In this document: positions 24,245 to 33,193 of the stretch, one piece after another
How positions within the stretch are numbered: the stretch's first letter is position 1
Layout: every line of letters starts with the position of its first letter
From: an uncultured Trichococcus sp.
GTDB lineage: Bacteria; Bacillota; Bacilli; Lactobacillales; Aerococcaceae
DNA: 64,000 bases
Reading direction: 5' to 3'
Assembly: GCF_963667775.1 (NCBI RefSeq)
Contig: NZ_OY764015.1
Coordinates: forward strand, 688,501-752,500
Position numbers and translations under genes: made by a program
Notes under the pieces: generated by a model
The model's database searches: none
Told to the model about the DNA's origin: nothing
The model's input: the letters and a program-made list of their open reading frames with translations, nothing else

Positions 24245-25393
24245 TTATGGGTTCGTGTCTTCCTGCTTTTCGTCTTCTGTCTGCGGGATAGGGCTGGTAC
24301 CGACTTGCTGCGAAACAGCGGCATCATATTTTTTCGTGAGTTCTTCCGCCTCAGTATTGCCGAACGTATCCAACGGCGTCTTCAGAATATCTTCCGTTTG
24401 CTGGGCTTCCAGGTTCTTTTGTTTTTTGGCATGCCGCCACCATAAGAACAGGAGGGCGAGCAGGATGATGACGCCGAATATGGTCAGAACAGCGATCCAT
24501 GGGGAACGCGTCACTTCCATGATGCGGTCTGCGGAATCCCGGAATGCATCGCTGAAAAACTCTTCGTCCGTTCTGTTGTCATCATAATAGTAGGAATCGA
24601 TGTAATCAAGCAGAACATCACCGGCCTCGGTATCGATGACAGTGGCCGCCTGAGTGCCTACCACATAATAATCCATGTACATACTGGACTGATATTCGAA
24701 GAATACCAACAACAGATGGGCCTCGTCGGTAAAAAGGTCATCATATTTTTCGTTCGCGAAGTTTTCCAAATCCTCCATCGAGGGATTTGTCGAACCGTTG
24801 ATGTCATCCGTCAAGTACAGATAGGGTTGTACGCCGGTTTTTTCGTAGAAATGTTTCATTCCCGAAATCAATTCAGAACGGTTTCCGATCCAACCGATTG
24901 TATCTGTGTAATAATCCGTTTCCGTGACCGAACCATCCGGAAGGGGGGCCCGTTCCACTGTAGAAAGGGTGATTTCGTTATTCCCGCCCGAACCGGAAAG
25001 AGAAGATCCCGTATTGAAGGAGAAAACCAAACCGAAAACAATAGCCAGAATGATCACAACCAGTGCGATCGTACCGCAGCCTAAACCGCAGCCCGGAGCA
25101 CCTCTAGGGCTACCACCAGAATAATTGGGACCGCCGGAAGATGGGCCTCTGATAATGGGGCCACTCCGAAAAATCGGACCGCTTGATCCGGAAGAACGGG
25201 GAATATTAAACCCGCCGCCCCCAAAAGATCCGCTACTTCCTTTGCTTCCACCACCACGACCACTTTTGCTGCTGCCGAAGGATCCTCCGCCGAAGGAACT
25301 GCCGCGACCGCCGCTACTACGTCCTCCGCCACCACGGCTGCCGCCGAAAGAACCACCACCTCCCCGTGATCCACCACCGCCACCTCTTGCCAT
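24245..25393 (-). CDS. TPM-domain membrane protein with Gly/Arg/Ser-rich N-terminus
   Basis: The start at 25393 follows AAGGAGG. Residues 1 to about 100 are low complexity (Gly, Ser, Arg, later Pro). A membrane helix follows (GCGTIALVVIILAIVFGLVF), then a TPM-type extracellular domain (about residues 165-305, with SGMKHFYEKTGVQPYLYLTDD and YYVVGTQAATVIDTEAGDVLLDYID), a second helix (VLTIFGVIILLALLFLWW) and a cytosolic tail. TPM domains are structural or phosphatase-like, often in envelope repair. The downstream partner is pspA. The arginine-glycine tract resembles RNA- or phase-separating segments, but that is only resemblance. Confidence 0.8.
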   Translation of the reverse strand: MARGGGGGSRGGGGSFGGSRGGGGRSSGGRGSSFGGGSFGSSKSGRGGGSKGSSGSFGGGGFNIPRSSGSSGPIFRSGPIIRGPSSGGPNYSGGSPRGAPGCGLGCGTIALVVIILAIVFGLVFSFNTGSSLSGSGGNNEITLSTVERAPLPDGSVTETDYYTDTIGWIGNRSELISGMKHFYEKTGVQPYLYLTDDINGSTNPSMEDLENFANEKYDDLFTDEAHLLLVFFEYQSSMYMDYYVVGTQAATVIDTEAGDVLLDYIDSYYYDDNRTDEEFFSDAFRDSADRIMEVTRSPWIAVLTIFGVIILLALLFLWWRHAKKQKNLEAQQTEDILKTPLDTFGNTEAEELTKKYDAAVSQQVGTSPIPQTEDEKQEDTNP

Positions 25394-25670
25394 ATATACA
25401 CCTCCTTGAGTACTTGTTTTCCTCATCAAAGTCAATCTATCACAACCTGCAAACGCTGTCAATTTATAGCGATTGAACAAATATGACAACATTTACAACC
25501 ATCAGAAAATTTTATGTCACTTTTTCTGACGAATAATGTAACAATATCATCGACAAAATCAGGAAGAAACGGTAAGATATGCTTACATGAATTCAATAAA
25601 TTGATTTAATTGAACGGAAAACTGTATCAGAATCATAATGTTGCGGCAAAATGCGGAAGGGGTGGGCCAA

Positions 25671-26222
25671 GTGAAGTTGATTGAAGGAACAGAAATAGAC
25701 GATTTTTTATTTTTGAAGAATGGAAATTCCGAAAGTTTCCGATCTCAGCTGAAGCGCGATTTCACAGCGGTGATTTTCCTAAGACATCTGGGGTGCGGCA
25801 TGAGCCAACTGGATATGCTGAAATACCGTGACGCCTATCAATTCCTTAAAGAACAAGGGCTTGAAATCATGATGGTGATACAGGGGACAGAAGCCGCTGT
25901 TTCCGAAAGAACGGCGAAAATGAACATCCCATTTACCGTCATAGCGGATGCTGAGCAAACGTTGTATCAGCATTTTGATATCCCTTCATCGGATTCGATG
26001 CGTAATCTCGTTTACGGTGTTTCCGAAGAGAAACTGCTGGAATTCGAATACTATGGGATTGAATGTCAACGTTTTGAGGGGAATGAACTGCAACTGCAGG
26101 CGACAATCGTCGTGGACAGAAACGGGCAGGTTGTTTTGAGCCATTACTCCGAAAATATCAGCGATGTACCATCTCCATCAGAATTGTACCAAATGCTGCA
26201 GGCTGTGCCTGTAAGAAGCTGA
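25671..26222 (+). CDS. Peroxiredoxin-like (AhpC/TSA superfamily) protein
   Basis: About 183 residues with a thioredoxin fold. DFTAVIFLRHLGCGMSQLDM places one Cys at the peroxidatic position; the usual CPxC second Cys is replaced, so it would be a one-Cys enzyme if active. Later LQATIVVDRNGQVVLSHYSENISDVPS matches the family's C-terminal strands. GGAAGGGG favours the GTG at 25671; an ATG at 25638 has no ribosome-binding site. It is divergent from the TPM-pspA operon, which fits an envelope or oxidative stress theme. Confidence 0.7.
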   Translation: MKLIEGTEIDDFLFLKNGNSESFRSQLKRDFTAVIFLRHLGCGMSQLDMLKYRDAYQFLKEQGLEIMMVIQGTEAAVSERTAKMNIPFTVIADAEQTLYQHFDIPSSDSMRNLVYGVSEEKLLEFEYYGIECQRFEGNELQLQATIVVDRNGQVVLSHYSENISDVPSPSELYQMLQAVPVRS

Positions 26223-26238
26223 AAATAGAAAAAAGTAG

Positions 26239-26287
26239 CGGATACGGCCATTTCCCTAGAGAAGGAAAGGGCGCATCCGTTTTTTTG
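26239..26287 (+). terminator. Terminator after the peroxiredoxin-like gene
   Basis: CGGATACGGCC pairs with GGGCGCATCCG with mismatches; an inner TTTCCCT/AAGGAAA extends it, then TTTTTTT. Confidence 0.75.
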
Positions 26288-26393
26288 TTGCCTATCCACA
26301 AATGGTATCATTCGTCCAATCAGCTCCTAAGGTGGTAATATATAAGTGTAAACGACACTGGTAGCCTGTCTGGAGCGAGGAGTGAATGGTACT

Positions 26394-26777
26394 ATGAAAA
26401 ACGTAACAGTCAACAGATTGAAATTGGAGCAGTTTTTGCTGGTTCTGAAAGAAAGGGTGGCTCCGGAATACAAGAGTCAAACGGAAAAAGATATCCTTAC
26501 CTTCATGGAAGAAATCGTGACAGAGCAAAGAAAAAACGTGAATTATGATGATTTGATCAGGAAGGTTCAGTCCTGTTCAGGTTGCAATCGTGCCTATCTG
26601 GAAGCTGGGCTCGACATCCGTATGAACAAATTTTCCCATGGCTCTTTAGCCGAACTGGTCCTCAACAGCGTGGATACGGATGATTATCTCACATTGCTGG
26701 AAATCGAAAATCCTACTGCTTCAGATTTGGAATTTCTTGAGGAAGTCAAAGAGAAGCTTTTTGCGTATTTCGACTGA
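26394..26777 (+). CDS. Hypothetical protein
   Basis: 127 residues, mostly charged helix with a CSGCNRAYLEAGLDIRMNKF centre holding two cysteines. I do not recognise a family. The ATG at 26394 follows GCGAGGAG at about ten bases; the in-frame GTG at 26382 overlaps that site. There is no signal peptide. It stands alone between the peroxiredoxin-like gene and a gene-free stretch. Confidence 0.6.
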   Translation: MKNVTVNRLKLEQFLLVLKERVAPEYKSQTEKDILTFMEEIVTEQRKNVNYDDLIRKVQSCSGCNRAYLEAGLDIRMNKFSHGSLAELVLNSVDTDDYLTLLEIENPTASDLEFLEEVKEKLFAYFD

Positions 26778-26799
26778 CAATTATACTATAAAGTGTGCT

Positions 26800-26862
26800 T
26801 AGGCTTATCTGTGATTCGATCAGGATTTAATCCCGTCCATGCAGCTCAGATAAGCCTATTTA
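26800..26862 (+). terminator. Hairpin downstream of the hypothetical gene
   Basis: TAGGCTTATCTG and CAGATAAGCCTA are perfect 12-bp arms around a 39-base loop; no strong T run follows (TTTATAT). Confidence 0.55.
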
Positions 26863-27339
26863 TATGAAAAATTTCGTCAGTCGCGTCAAATGACCCAAAT
26901 ACCAATGCAAACCTGCCTGTACCTTAAGATTCCTTAGATTCCTTCAATCGCGGTTCAATAACCTTAATCAGCGGCCCTTCAACAATAATTATCTGCAGCG
27001 ATCTGACTATGTCCATCCAATCATTAATGCTTGCAATGGCTGACCGTCCAGCTAATTATTTTGTTGGACTGCCAGCATTTATAATTTGATTAACGCTAAA
27101 GCAACGAATCCAATGGATGAACATAAAAAATGATGCTTTTGATGCCAATAATTATCAATAGATATCCTGAGGCGATTCTGGACCTGCAAATACGTGAAAA
27201 ACGGGGGATTATGACCACATCAAATCCTATCCAGAAAAATTTTATATTCTAGTTTACATAATATATATTATACCAAGTTAAATATAAAAGTGATAAGAAA
27301 CAGCAATATTCAAATTCATCCTGACCGCACCACATAAAA
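26863..27339. other. AT-rich stretch without a recognisable gene
   Basis: No credible coding frame, RNA gene or repeat is visible on either strand. The end nearest coaBC is especially AT-rich (27240-27300). Confidence 0.6.
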
Positions 27340-27383
27340 ATAGCAAAATTGCGAAATAATAAACTTTATCGCAATTTTGCTAT
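27340..27383 (-). terminator. Terminator after coaBC
   Basis: ATAGCAAAATTGCGA and TCGCAATTTTGCTAT are perfect 15-bp arms, followed on the minus strand by TTTTT. Confidence 0.8.
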
Positions 27384-27425
27384 ATTATGTTAGTTATTCG
27401 TCATTTTAACTTATTCCGCGCCAAC

Positions 27426-28631
27426 TTAATTATGCATCGAATCAATCGCTGCATACAAGATTTCTTCAGCAATCAAATCTTTCGACCGCACCGAAATTTG
27501 GATCGGTTCTTTGTCGGCCTGGTAAATGGTCACTTCGTTTGTATCTTTGTTGAATCCTGCATATTCTTTTGAAACGTCATTTGCTACGATCATGTCCGCG
27601 TTTTTGCGTTTCAGCTTTTCTAACGCATAATGTTCGACTTCATTTGTTTCAGCAGCAAAGCCGATTAAAAATTGGCTTGTTTTTCTTTTTCCCAGTTCAG
27701 CCAAGATATCCGTTGTTTTCTCCAAAATCAAGCTCATATCTTCGTTTGTTTTCTTGATTTTGACTGTCGCTTGCGTTTTCGGCCTGTAGTCAGATACCGC
27801 AGCTGCCATGATGACCATGTCAATTTTGTGAAATTTATCTAAAACTTCCATTTCCATCTCTTTGGACGATTGAACGTATATTGGTTCGACCCCAAAAGGA
27901 ATCGGCAACAGATTCGTTGCGCTAACCAACGTCACTTCAGCGCCTAAATCACGGGCGGCTTTCGCCAAACTGTAGCCCATTTTGCCGGAAGAATCATTGG
28001 TTATGAATCTCACCGGGTCGATGCGCTCTTTTGTTCCGCCAGCAGTGATGAGCACCTTTTTGCCTTTCAAAGGCAGTTCTTTGGCATTATTCAAAACGAC
28101 CAGCTGCGATGCCTCTACAATTTTTTCCGGTTCAGGCATGCGCCCTTTGCCTTCATACCCTTCAGCCAGAAATCCCGTATCAGGTTCCATGATCTCATAG
28201 CCGTAACTTTTCAGCGTTTCCATATTCCGGACTGTCGCCGGATTCTCCAACATGTGCTGGTTCATGGCAGGCACAATCAGCCGTGGAGCCGTTGTCGCCA
28301 AGAGTGTTGTCGACACAAAATCATCGGCAATACCGTTTGCCATTTTGGCGATAATGTTGGCTGTTGCCGGTGCTACGACAGCAAGTTCTGTCCAGTCTGC
28401 CAAGTGGATATGGCTGACGAACTGTGCATCCTTTTCGTCGAAGGTGTCGGTATAGACATCGTGCTTGCTCAATACCTGAAATGTCAACGGCGTGACGAAT
28501 TCCTGAGCGGACGCGGTCATCGCCACTTTAACTTCGGCGCCCGCTTTGATGAATTTTCTGACGAGATCGGCTGCTTTATAGACTGCGATGCCGCCGGTTA
28601 CATAAATGGTTACTTTTTTGTTTGTTAACAA
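27426..28631 (-). CDS. coaBC: Bifunctional phosphopantothenoylcysteine decarboxylase/phosphopantothenate-cysteine ligase
   Basis: 401 residues. The N-terminal CoaC flavoprotein part shows GGIAVYKAADLVRKF, the His-bearing SHIHLADWTELAVVAPATANIIAKMANGIADD and PAMNQHMLENPAT. The C-terminal CoaB part shows VLITAGGTKERIDPVRFITNDSSGKMGYSLA and AAAVSDYRP. Together they turn 4'-phosphopantothenate and cysteine into 4'-phosphopantetheine in CoA synthesis. The start codon is TTG at 28631 with a GCGGGG-like site; no ATG fits. Confidence 0.93.
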   Translation of the reverse strand: MLTNKKVTIYVTGGIAVYKAADLVRKFIKAGAEVKVAMTASAQEFVTPLTFQVLSKHDVYTDTFDEKDAQFVSHIHLADWTELAVVAPATANIIAKMANGIADDFVSTTLLATTAPRLIVPAMNQHMLENPATVRNMETLKSYGYEIMEPDTGFLAEGYEGKGRMPEPEKIVEASQLVVLNNAKELPLKGKKVLITAGGTKERIDPVRFITNDSSGKMGYSLAKAARDLGAEVTLVSATNLLPIPFGVEPIYVQSSKEMEMEVLDKFHKIDMVIMAAAVSDYRPKTQATVKIKKTNEDMSLILEKTTDILAELGKRKTSQFLIGFAAETNEVEHYALEKLKRKNADMIVANDVSKEYAGFNKDTNEVTIYQADKEPIQISVRSKDLIAEEILYAAIDSMHN

Positions 28632-28655
28632 ATTATACGCCCCGCTTACATTCGA

Positions 28656-30134
28656 CTATTTTCCTTGCTCCTTGCCCTCATGGCTATCGATGAAGGCTCT
28701 CGCCCGGCTAATGAATTCCTTCAATACTTTTATCCGGGCATATTCTTTTTGGTTTCCTTCGACAATGACCCACGGAGCATCTTTCGTGTCCGTTCGGGCG
28801 ACCATTTCGTTCATTGCCTCTTCGTATTGCTCAAATTTTTCGTGGTTTCGCCAATCTTCGTCGGTCAGCTTGTGGTTCTTCTCCGGGTCGTTTTCCCGGT
28901 CTTTGAAGCGTCGTTTTTGCTCGTCTTTGTCTATCACGATCAGGAATTTGATGATCAACAAGCCATCGTGCACCAAATTATGTTCCATTTCATTGATTTC
29001 TTCGTAGGCGGCAGCCCAACGGTGCTCAGGAGTGAATCCTTCCACCCGCTCCACCAATACGCGGCCGTACCAGCTTCTGTCATAGATGGTCATTTTCCCT
29101 TTGATCGGGAAAGTCTGATAGAAGCGCCAAAGATAGTTATACCGGCTCTCATTTTCTGTGGGTGCTGCCGTCGTGGCCACGTCATAGCTGCGGGGATCAA
29201 TCAACCTTGTCAATCGGCTGATTGCACCACCCTTGCCTGCTGCATCCGTCCCTTCGAACACAAGTACACACGGAATCTTTTTCAGCCACATTTCGTAGAC
29301 CAACTGACCCGCATCTTGCTGCAGCTTCTCTAACTGTGTTTCATATTCTTCTTCCGTTATGGCAGCTTTCAGGTCGACTTTGCCCAAGGGCTTTTCCTTC
29401 AGGCCGGAACGGATCGGCACCGGTGGTTGTTGTGCATATTGCTCGAGCTGGGTCTTTAAAGTGTTGTTCGCGATGTTCAGCGCTTTCCGGGAAGCATCCT
29501 TCAGGTCCTCCGAAGAAATCACGTGCCATGGTGACGCCTCGAAATTTGTCATTTCCAATATTTTGTCGAAATGCTTCAAATATTTAGGGTATTTTTTTAG
29601 TTGTTTTTCATCGTCTTTCGTAATCAGGAACTCTCTGTACGGATCGTCTTTCAGTTTTTCGATCCGTTTTTCCATTGTTTTTTCCGAGTGATGAAGAAAT
29701 AGTTTAAGCACGATGGTGTTGTCGGCTACCAGCATGCGCTCCAAGAAGCTGATGTAATCGAGATGATGTTCCAAACGTTCATCCTTGATTTTCAGATCAT
29801 TCATCAATTCAGAATAGAAACTGCGGTCAAAAAAAGCGATCCTGCCCTTGCCCGGCAAATCCCTCGCAAAGCGCCACAAAAATGGATGTTCATCATTGTT
29901 GTCCAAGGCATCATCAAAGACACTTACTTCAAAATAGCGCGGATCCAATTCCCTTGTCAGGTCCTTCAATACATGCCCTTTTCCTGAGGATTCCCATCCA
30001 TCGACAATGATCAGCATGGAGGAGTCGCTGGTAAACAGTTTTCTTTGCAAAGCGGCCAATTCACTGCCGAGTTCAGATCTTTTTATACTGGATAACGTCG
30101 TGTCCTTTTTGTCAAAATCGAATTCTGTTAACAT
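28656..30134 (-). CDS. Two-domain polyphosphate kinase 2 / polyphosphate:AMP phosphotransferase
   Basis: 492 residues with two PPK2 domains in tandem. Domain 1 has DGWESSGKGHVLKDL and FDRSFYSE; domain 2 has FEGTDAAGKGGAISRLTRLIDPRSY, YNYLWRFYQTFPIKGKMTIYDRSWYGRV and RFKDRENDPEKNHKLTDEDWRNHEKFEQY. Fused class II PPK2 enzymes (PAP type) use polyphosphate to make ADP from AMP. The second domain has the cleaner Walker A and lid motifs, so it is probably the catalytic one. It lies 24 bases upstream of coaBC on the same strand and may be co-transcribed with it. Confidence 0.88.
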   Translation of the reverse strand: MLTEFDFDKKDTTLSSIKRSELGSELAALQRKLFTSDSSMLIIVDGWESSGKGHVLKDLTRELDPRYFEVSVFDDALDNNDEHPFLWRFARDLPGKGRIAFFDRSFYSELMNDLKIKDERLEHHLDYISFLERMLVADNTIVLKLFLHHSEKTMEKRIEKLKDDPYREFLITKDDEKQLKKYPKYLKHFDKILEMTNFEASPWHVISSEDLKDASRKALNIANNTLKTQLEQYAQQPPVPIRSGLKEKPLGKVDLKAAITEEEYETQLEKLQQDAGQLVYEMWLKKIPCVLVFEGTDAAGKGGAISRLTRLIDPRSYDVATTAAPTENESRYNYLWRFYQTFPIKGKMTIYDRSWYGRVLVERVEGFTPEHRWAAAYEEINEMEHNLVHDGLLIIKFLIVIDKDEQKRRFKDRENDPEKNHKLTDEDWRNHEKFEQYEEAMNEMVARTDTKDAPWVIVEGNQKEYARIKVLKEFISRARAFIDSHEGKEQGK

Positions 30135-30236
30135 ATGCTACGCCACCTTTTCTGCTGTTGACTATTTTATCATAAAAATATTATTAGAAAAGTTATACGG
30201 ATTAGCGGTTAATTGAAGCAACTGATTTTCTCGGTG

Positions 30237-30653
30237 TTATTCGGTATAAGGAACAACTTCCAACGTGACATGATTATAGTCGCCGATGATTTTTGAAACA
30301 GGACAGCGCTTGTGGGCTGATTGCGCAAGTTTCTCTACATCCGAGGACTCCATGCCTTCGACTGAAATAAAGGCCTTCAAATCGAAATAAAAGCCTTTTC
30401 CGTCCTCTTCTCTGCAGAAATCGACATGTACTTCCACCTTGCTCCGTGCCTGGGCTCCTCTCGCCTTCAGTAGCGCTTCGATTGTCGCGTTCAGACAAGT
30501 AGACCATGAGAGACCGAATAATTGCTCCGGATTGAACCCGGGCAAATCCTTCAGCGGATCTGACGTCCGTAAAGAAGTCCCATCAGAAACAGTGGCTATT
30601 CCGTTCAAACCCTCACCATTGATGATCTCTGTGTGATATAATGATTTTTTCAT
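30237..30653 (-). CDS. Organic hydroperoxide resistance protein (Ohr/OsmC family)
   Basis: 138 residues. The two redox cysteines are visible: one in GLSWSTCLNATIEAL and one in AHKRCPVSKIIGDYN, the Ohr/OsmC pattern. The protein reduces organic hydroperoxides, usually with lipoyl or thiol donors. AAAGGGGA selects the ATG at 30653 rather than an upstream ATG at 30680. A NrdH-type glutaredoxin lies upstream on the same strand behind a terminator. Confidence 0.85.
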   Translation of the reverse strand: MKKSLYHTEIINGEGLNGIATVSDGTSLRTSDPLKDLPGFNPEQLFGLSWSTCLNATIEALLKARGAQARSKVEVHVDFCREEDGKGFYFDLKAFISVEGMESSDVEKLAQSAHKRCPVSKIIGDYNHVTLEVVPYTE

Positions 30654-30726
30654 AAAATTGATTCCCCTTTCTTTGCACATCGTTGTTTCTTTCTTCTATC
30701 TTAACATGATTTACCACAATTAGCAG

Positions 30727-30773
30727 AAAAAAACAGCACCGGATGTTCCCCTGAAGGGAAATCTGGTGCTGTT
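30727..30773 (-). terminator. Terminator after the nrdH-type gene
   Basis: On the minus strand AACAGCACCAGAT and ATCCGGTGCTGTT form the stem around an inner TTCCC/GGGAA hairpin, followed by TTTTTTT. Confidence 0.88.
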
Positions 30774-30786
30774 CGGATAACTGCGA

Positions 30787-31026
30787 CTATGCCGTGATCA
30801 ATTGTTCAAGCAAATCAGGCCGGAACCCGAAAAAAGGCTCAACGCCGTCAAAAACGACTACCGGCAAAGATTGGAAGCCCAATTCTTTGACTTCAGCCAA
30901 GGCAACTTCGGACTCTTGGATATCCTTGATTTCGTAACGGATGCTGTTATCATCCAAAAATTTCTTTGTGAAATTGCACTGCATGCAATTTGGTTTCGTG
31001 TATACTGTGACATTTTTGTTCGACAT
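30787..31026 (-). CDS. nrdH: NrdH-type glutaredoxin-like protein
   Basis: 79 residues with CMQC at residues 14-17 in VTVYTKPNCMQCNFTKKFLDD, then QSLPVVVFDG holding the cis-proline. The C-terminus FFGFRPDLLEQL matches NrdH, the electron donor of class Ib ribonucleotide reductase. nrdE/nrdF are not in the window, so this is an orphan copy. The start at 31026 follows GGAGGGAA. Confidence 0.85.
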   Translation of the reverse strand: MSNKNVTVYTKPNCMQCNFTKKFLDDNSIRYEIKDIQESEVALAEVKELGFQSLPVVVFDGVEPFFGFRPDLLEQLITA

Positions 31027-31146
31027 GGTGGTTCCCTCCATTGATTATCCGATCATAATTTCCTTCTTGGATAAAGCTTATGGATACATCATACAGTATT
31101 ATCCGATAAAAAACAAAGCATATATAGTGTTTTACTACGAACTGAA

Positions 31147-31800
31147 TCAGTCAAGATCGAGGGAAAGTTCCTGTATAGCGGATGAATCCTTGATTTTTTC
31201 GTAGACGAAATTCATGCTTGGAGGGAATAAGAGCATACTGATGATGGTCCCTTCGCGCACGGTAATGGGTGTACCAGTTGAAAAAGCAAGCAACAACGCA
31301 GCTGCGATCAAAAGCACATCGACTATTTGGCGAACTTTTCCGAAGTTGAAACCGAAACGGTTACTGAAGGCCATACAAGCACCCTCCAACGGCATACTGA
31401 TGTAATTTAAAGCCATCATTGATCCGACACCGAAAGCGGCAATGATGCCGCCTAAAATGACCATGGCGATCTTCATCCAATAAGGGGCAATCGTTACTCC
31501 GGAAAATACCGTATAGAGCATCAGGTTCATCACTTGTCCGATTATCAAAGTGACCGGAATCTGAAACAGTTGTCTAAGCGAAAAATCCTTTTTCATCAAA
31601 AGCCATTGGATGCCTACACATGTGATGTTCAATATGATCGTGATCGTACCGATTTTGATGCCGGAAAGTTGGTTGATGTTCATGTTAAAGGCTTCATACG
31701 CGCCCACGCCGACGTTGGCTTTCACCGTAATGCTGGCTCCGATAGCGGTAATGATAACCGATATGATGACAAGTAGCATGTTTTTTAAATGTTTTGACAT
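31147..31800 (-). CDS. YczE/YyaS-like integral membrane protein
   Basis: 217 residues with five hydrophobic segments. AIGASITVKANVGVGAYEAFNMNINQLSGIKIGTITIILN and the later GVGSMMALNYISMPLEGAC stretch are typical of the YczE family (COG2364), which has no firm biochemical role. AGGTGAAAA before the ATG at 31800 sets the start. The pyrC terminator separates it from the pyr genes. Confidence 0.75.
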   Translation of the reverse strand: MSKHLKNMLLVIISVIITAIGASITVKANVGVGAYEAFNMNINQLSGIKIGTITIILNITCVGIQWLLMKKDFSLRQLFQIPVTLIIGQVMNLMLYTVFSGVTIAPYWMKIAMVILGGIIAAFGVGSMMALNYISMPLEGACMAFSNRFGFNFGKVRQIVDVLLIAAALLLAFSTGTPITVREGTIISMLLFPPSMNFVYEKIKDSSAIQELSLDLD

Positions 31801-31847
31801 TTTTTCACCTATCCATTCATTATTCTGCTTTGTCATTATAAAGAAAT

Positions 31848-31873
31848 AAGCAACGAATTGCAATTCGTTGCTT
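31848..31873 (-). terminator. Terminator after pyrC
   Basis: A perfect 26-bp palindrome (AAGCAACGAATTG and its complement) precedes ATTTCTTT on the minus strand. Confidence 0.75.
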
Positions 31874-31889
31874 ACTCCGGGTCTTGTGT

Positions 31890-33164
31890 TTACTTAGCGT
31901 AGACGACTTTTCCGTCCACTAGTGTATAAAGCGTTTCGCCTTTGACTTTCCAACCGGTGAATGGCGTATTTGTCGCTTTCGAAAGGAAGTCTTCGCTGCG
32001 GATTTCGTATTCGGTATCCAGATCGAAGATGGCGATGTCCGCTTGGGAACCGATATCCAGTGTTCCTACCTCCATGCCGAACAGTGCCGCAGGCTTGATG
32101 GTCATCCAATCGACCAGTTGTTTCAAGCTGAAGACGCCGCCCAAGACAAAGTTTGAATACATCAGTTGGAAAGCAGTTTCGATACCGACAATGCCGAACG
32201 GAGCACCGACCATGCCGCCTTGCTTTTCTTCTTCGCCGTGTGGAGCATGATCGGTTGCGATGCAGTCGATCGTGCCATCCAACAAACCTTCGATCAGAGC
32301 TGCACGGTCTTCAGCGCCGCGCAGTGGTGGGTTCATTTTGTAGATAGCAGTATCGGTTGGGATGGAACCATCTATCAGAATCAAGTGATGCGGAGCGACT
32401 TCGGCAGTGACATGGATACCAGCTCGTTTGGCATCGCGGATGACGCGTACGCTCTCTTTCGTTGAAACATGGCAAACATGGTAATGACAGCCAGTCGCTT
32501 CTGCCAGAAGGACGTCGCGGGCGATTTGCGTAGATTCCGTCACGCTCAAGATACCCGGCAGATCCAATTCATCGGAACGTGTGCCTTTATGCATAACGCC
32601 TCCGAACAACAGTGAATCGTCCTCTGTATGCGCAACGAGCGCGGCATTGTTCTTTGCAGCTTCCTGCATCGCCAAATACATCGTTCCGGCAGTTTGGACA
32701 CCGACACCGTCGTTGGTGAATGCGAAAGCTCCGGCTTGCAACAATTGCTTCTGATCGGTCAGGACGTCACTGCGCAAGTTCTCGGTGATGGGCGCGTACT
32801 GTTTGACTTTGATGATTGCGGTATCTTTGATCAGTTGTTGGATTGCAGCGAATTTATCCGCCGTATCGGGAACGGGATTCACGTTTGGCATTGCACAGAC
32901 CGTAGTGAATCCTCCGCGAGCAGCTGCCTGTGTTCCCGTTTCGATGGTCTCTTTATACGTGAAACCTGGTTCGCGCAAGTGCACGTGCACGTCTACGAGT
33001 CCTGGAGTGACCAGACCACCTTTTGCATCGATGACTGTTGCGTCAGCATCCACCTGCAAATCCTGGCCGATTGCGGCAATTTTATCGTCTTTCACATATA
33101 TTTCTACAGGAATAAGTTCCTCTTTCTGACCCAACATTTTCGCGTTTTTTATCCAAACTGACAT
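31890..33164 (-). CDS. pyrC: Dihydroorotase
   Basis: 424 residues, class I dihydroorotase. DVHVHLREPGFTYKETIETGTQAAARGGFTTVCAMPN holds the metal-binding HxH and the carbamate-lysine region is typical. AEVAPHHL and CIATDHAPHGEEEK supply the other His and Asp ligands. It cyclises carbamoyl-aspartate to dihydroorotate in UMP synthesis. GGAGGGAT before the ATG at 33164 fixes the start. It follows pyrB with a 29-base gap and shares its leader. Confidence 0.94.
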   Translation of the reverse strand: MSVWIKNAKMLGQKEELIPVEIYVKDDKIAAIGQDLQVDADATVIDAKGGLVTPGLVDVHVHLREPGFTYKETIETGTQAAARGGFTTVCAMPNVNPVPDTADKFAAIQQLIKDTAIIKVKQYAPITENLRSDVLTDQKQLLQAGAFAFTNDGVGVQTAGTMYLAMQEAAKNNAALVAHTEDDSLLFGGVMHKGTRSDELDLPGILSVTESTQIARDVLLAEATGCHYHVCHVSTKESVRVIRDAKRAGIHVTAEVAPHHLILIDGSIPTDTAIYKMNPPLRGAEDRAALIEGLLDGTIDCIATDHAPHGEEEKQGGMVGAPFGIVGIETAFQLMYSNFVLGGVFSLKQLVDWMTIKPAALFGMEVGTLDIGSQADIAIFDLDTEYEIRSEDFLSKATNTPFTGWKVKGETLYTLVDGKVVYAK

Positions 33165-33193
33165 GTTATCCCTCCACTGGTGAATTGTTATGG

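Noticed and set aside
25081-25409. Long Pro/Leu-rich and Val/Ala-rich frames over the start of the TPM gene
   Set aside because: They are readings of the Gly/Ser/Arg repeat codons in other frames; the TPM frame has the ribosome-binding site.
27387-27572. Short plus-strand frame over the end of coaBC
   Set aside because: It is antisense to coaBC and begins inside the terminator hairpin region, with no ribosome-binding site.
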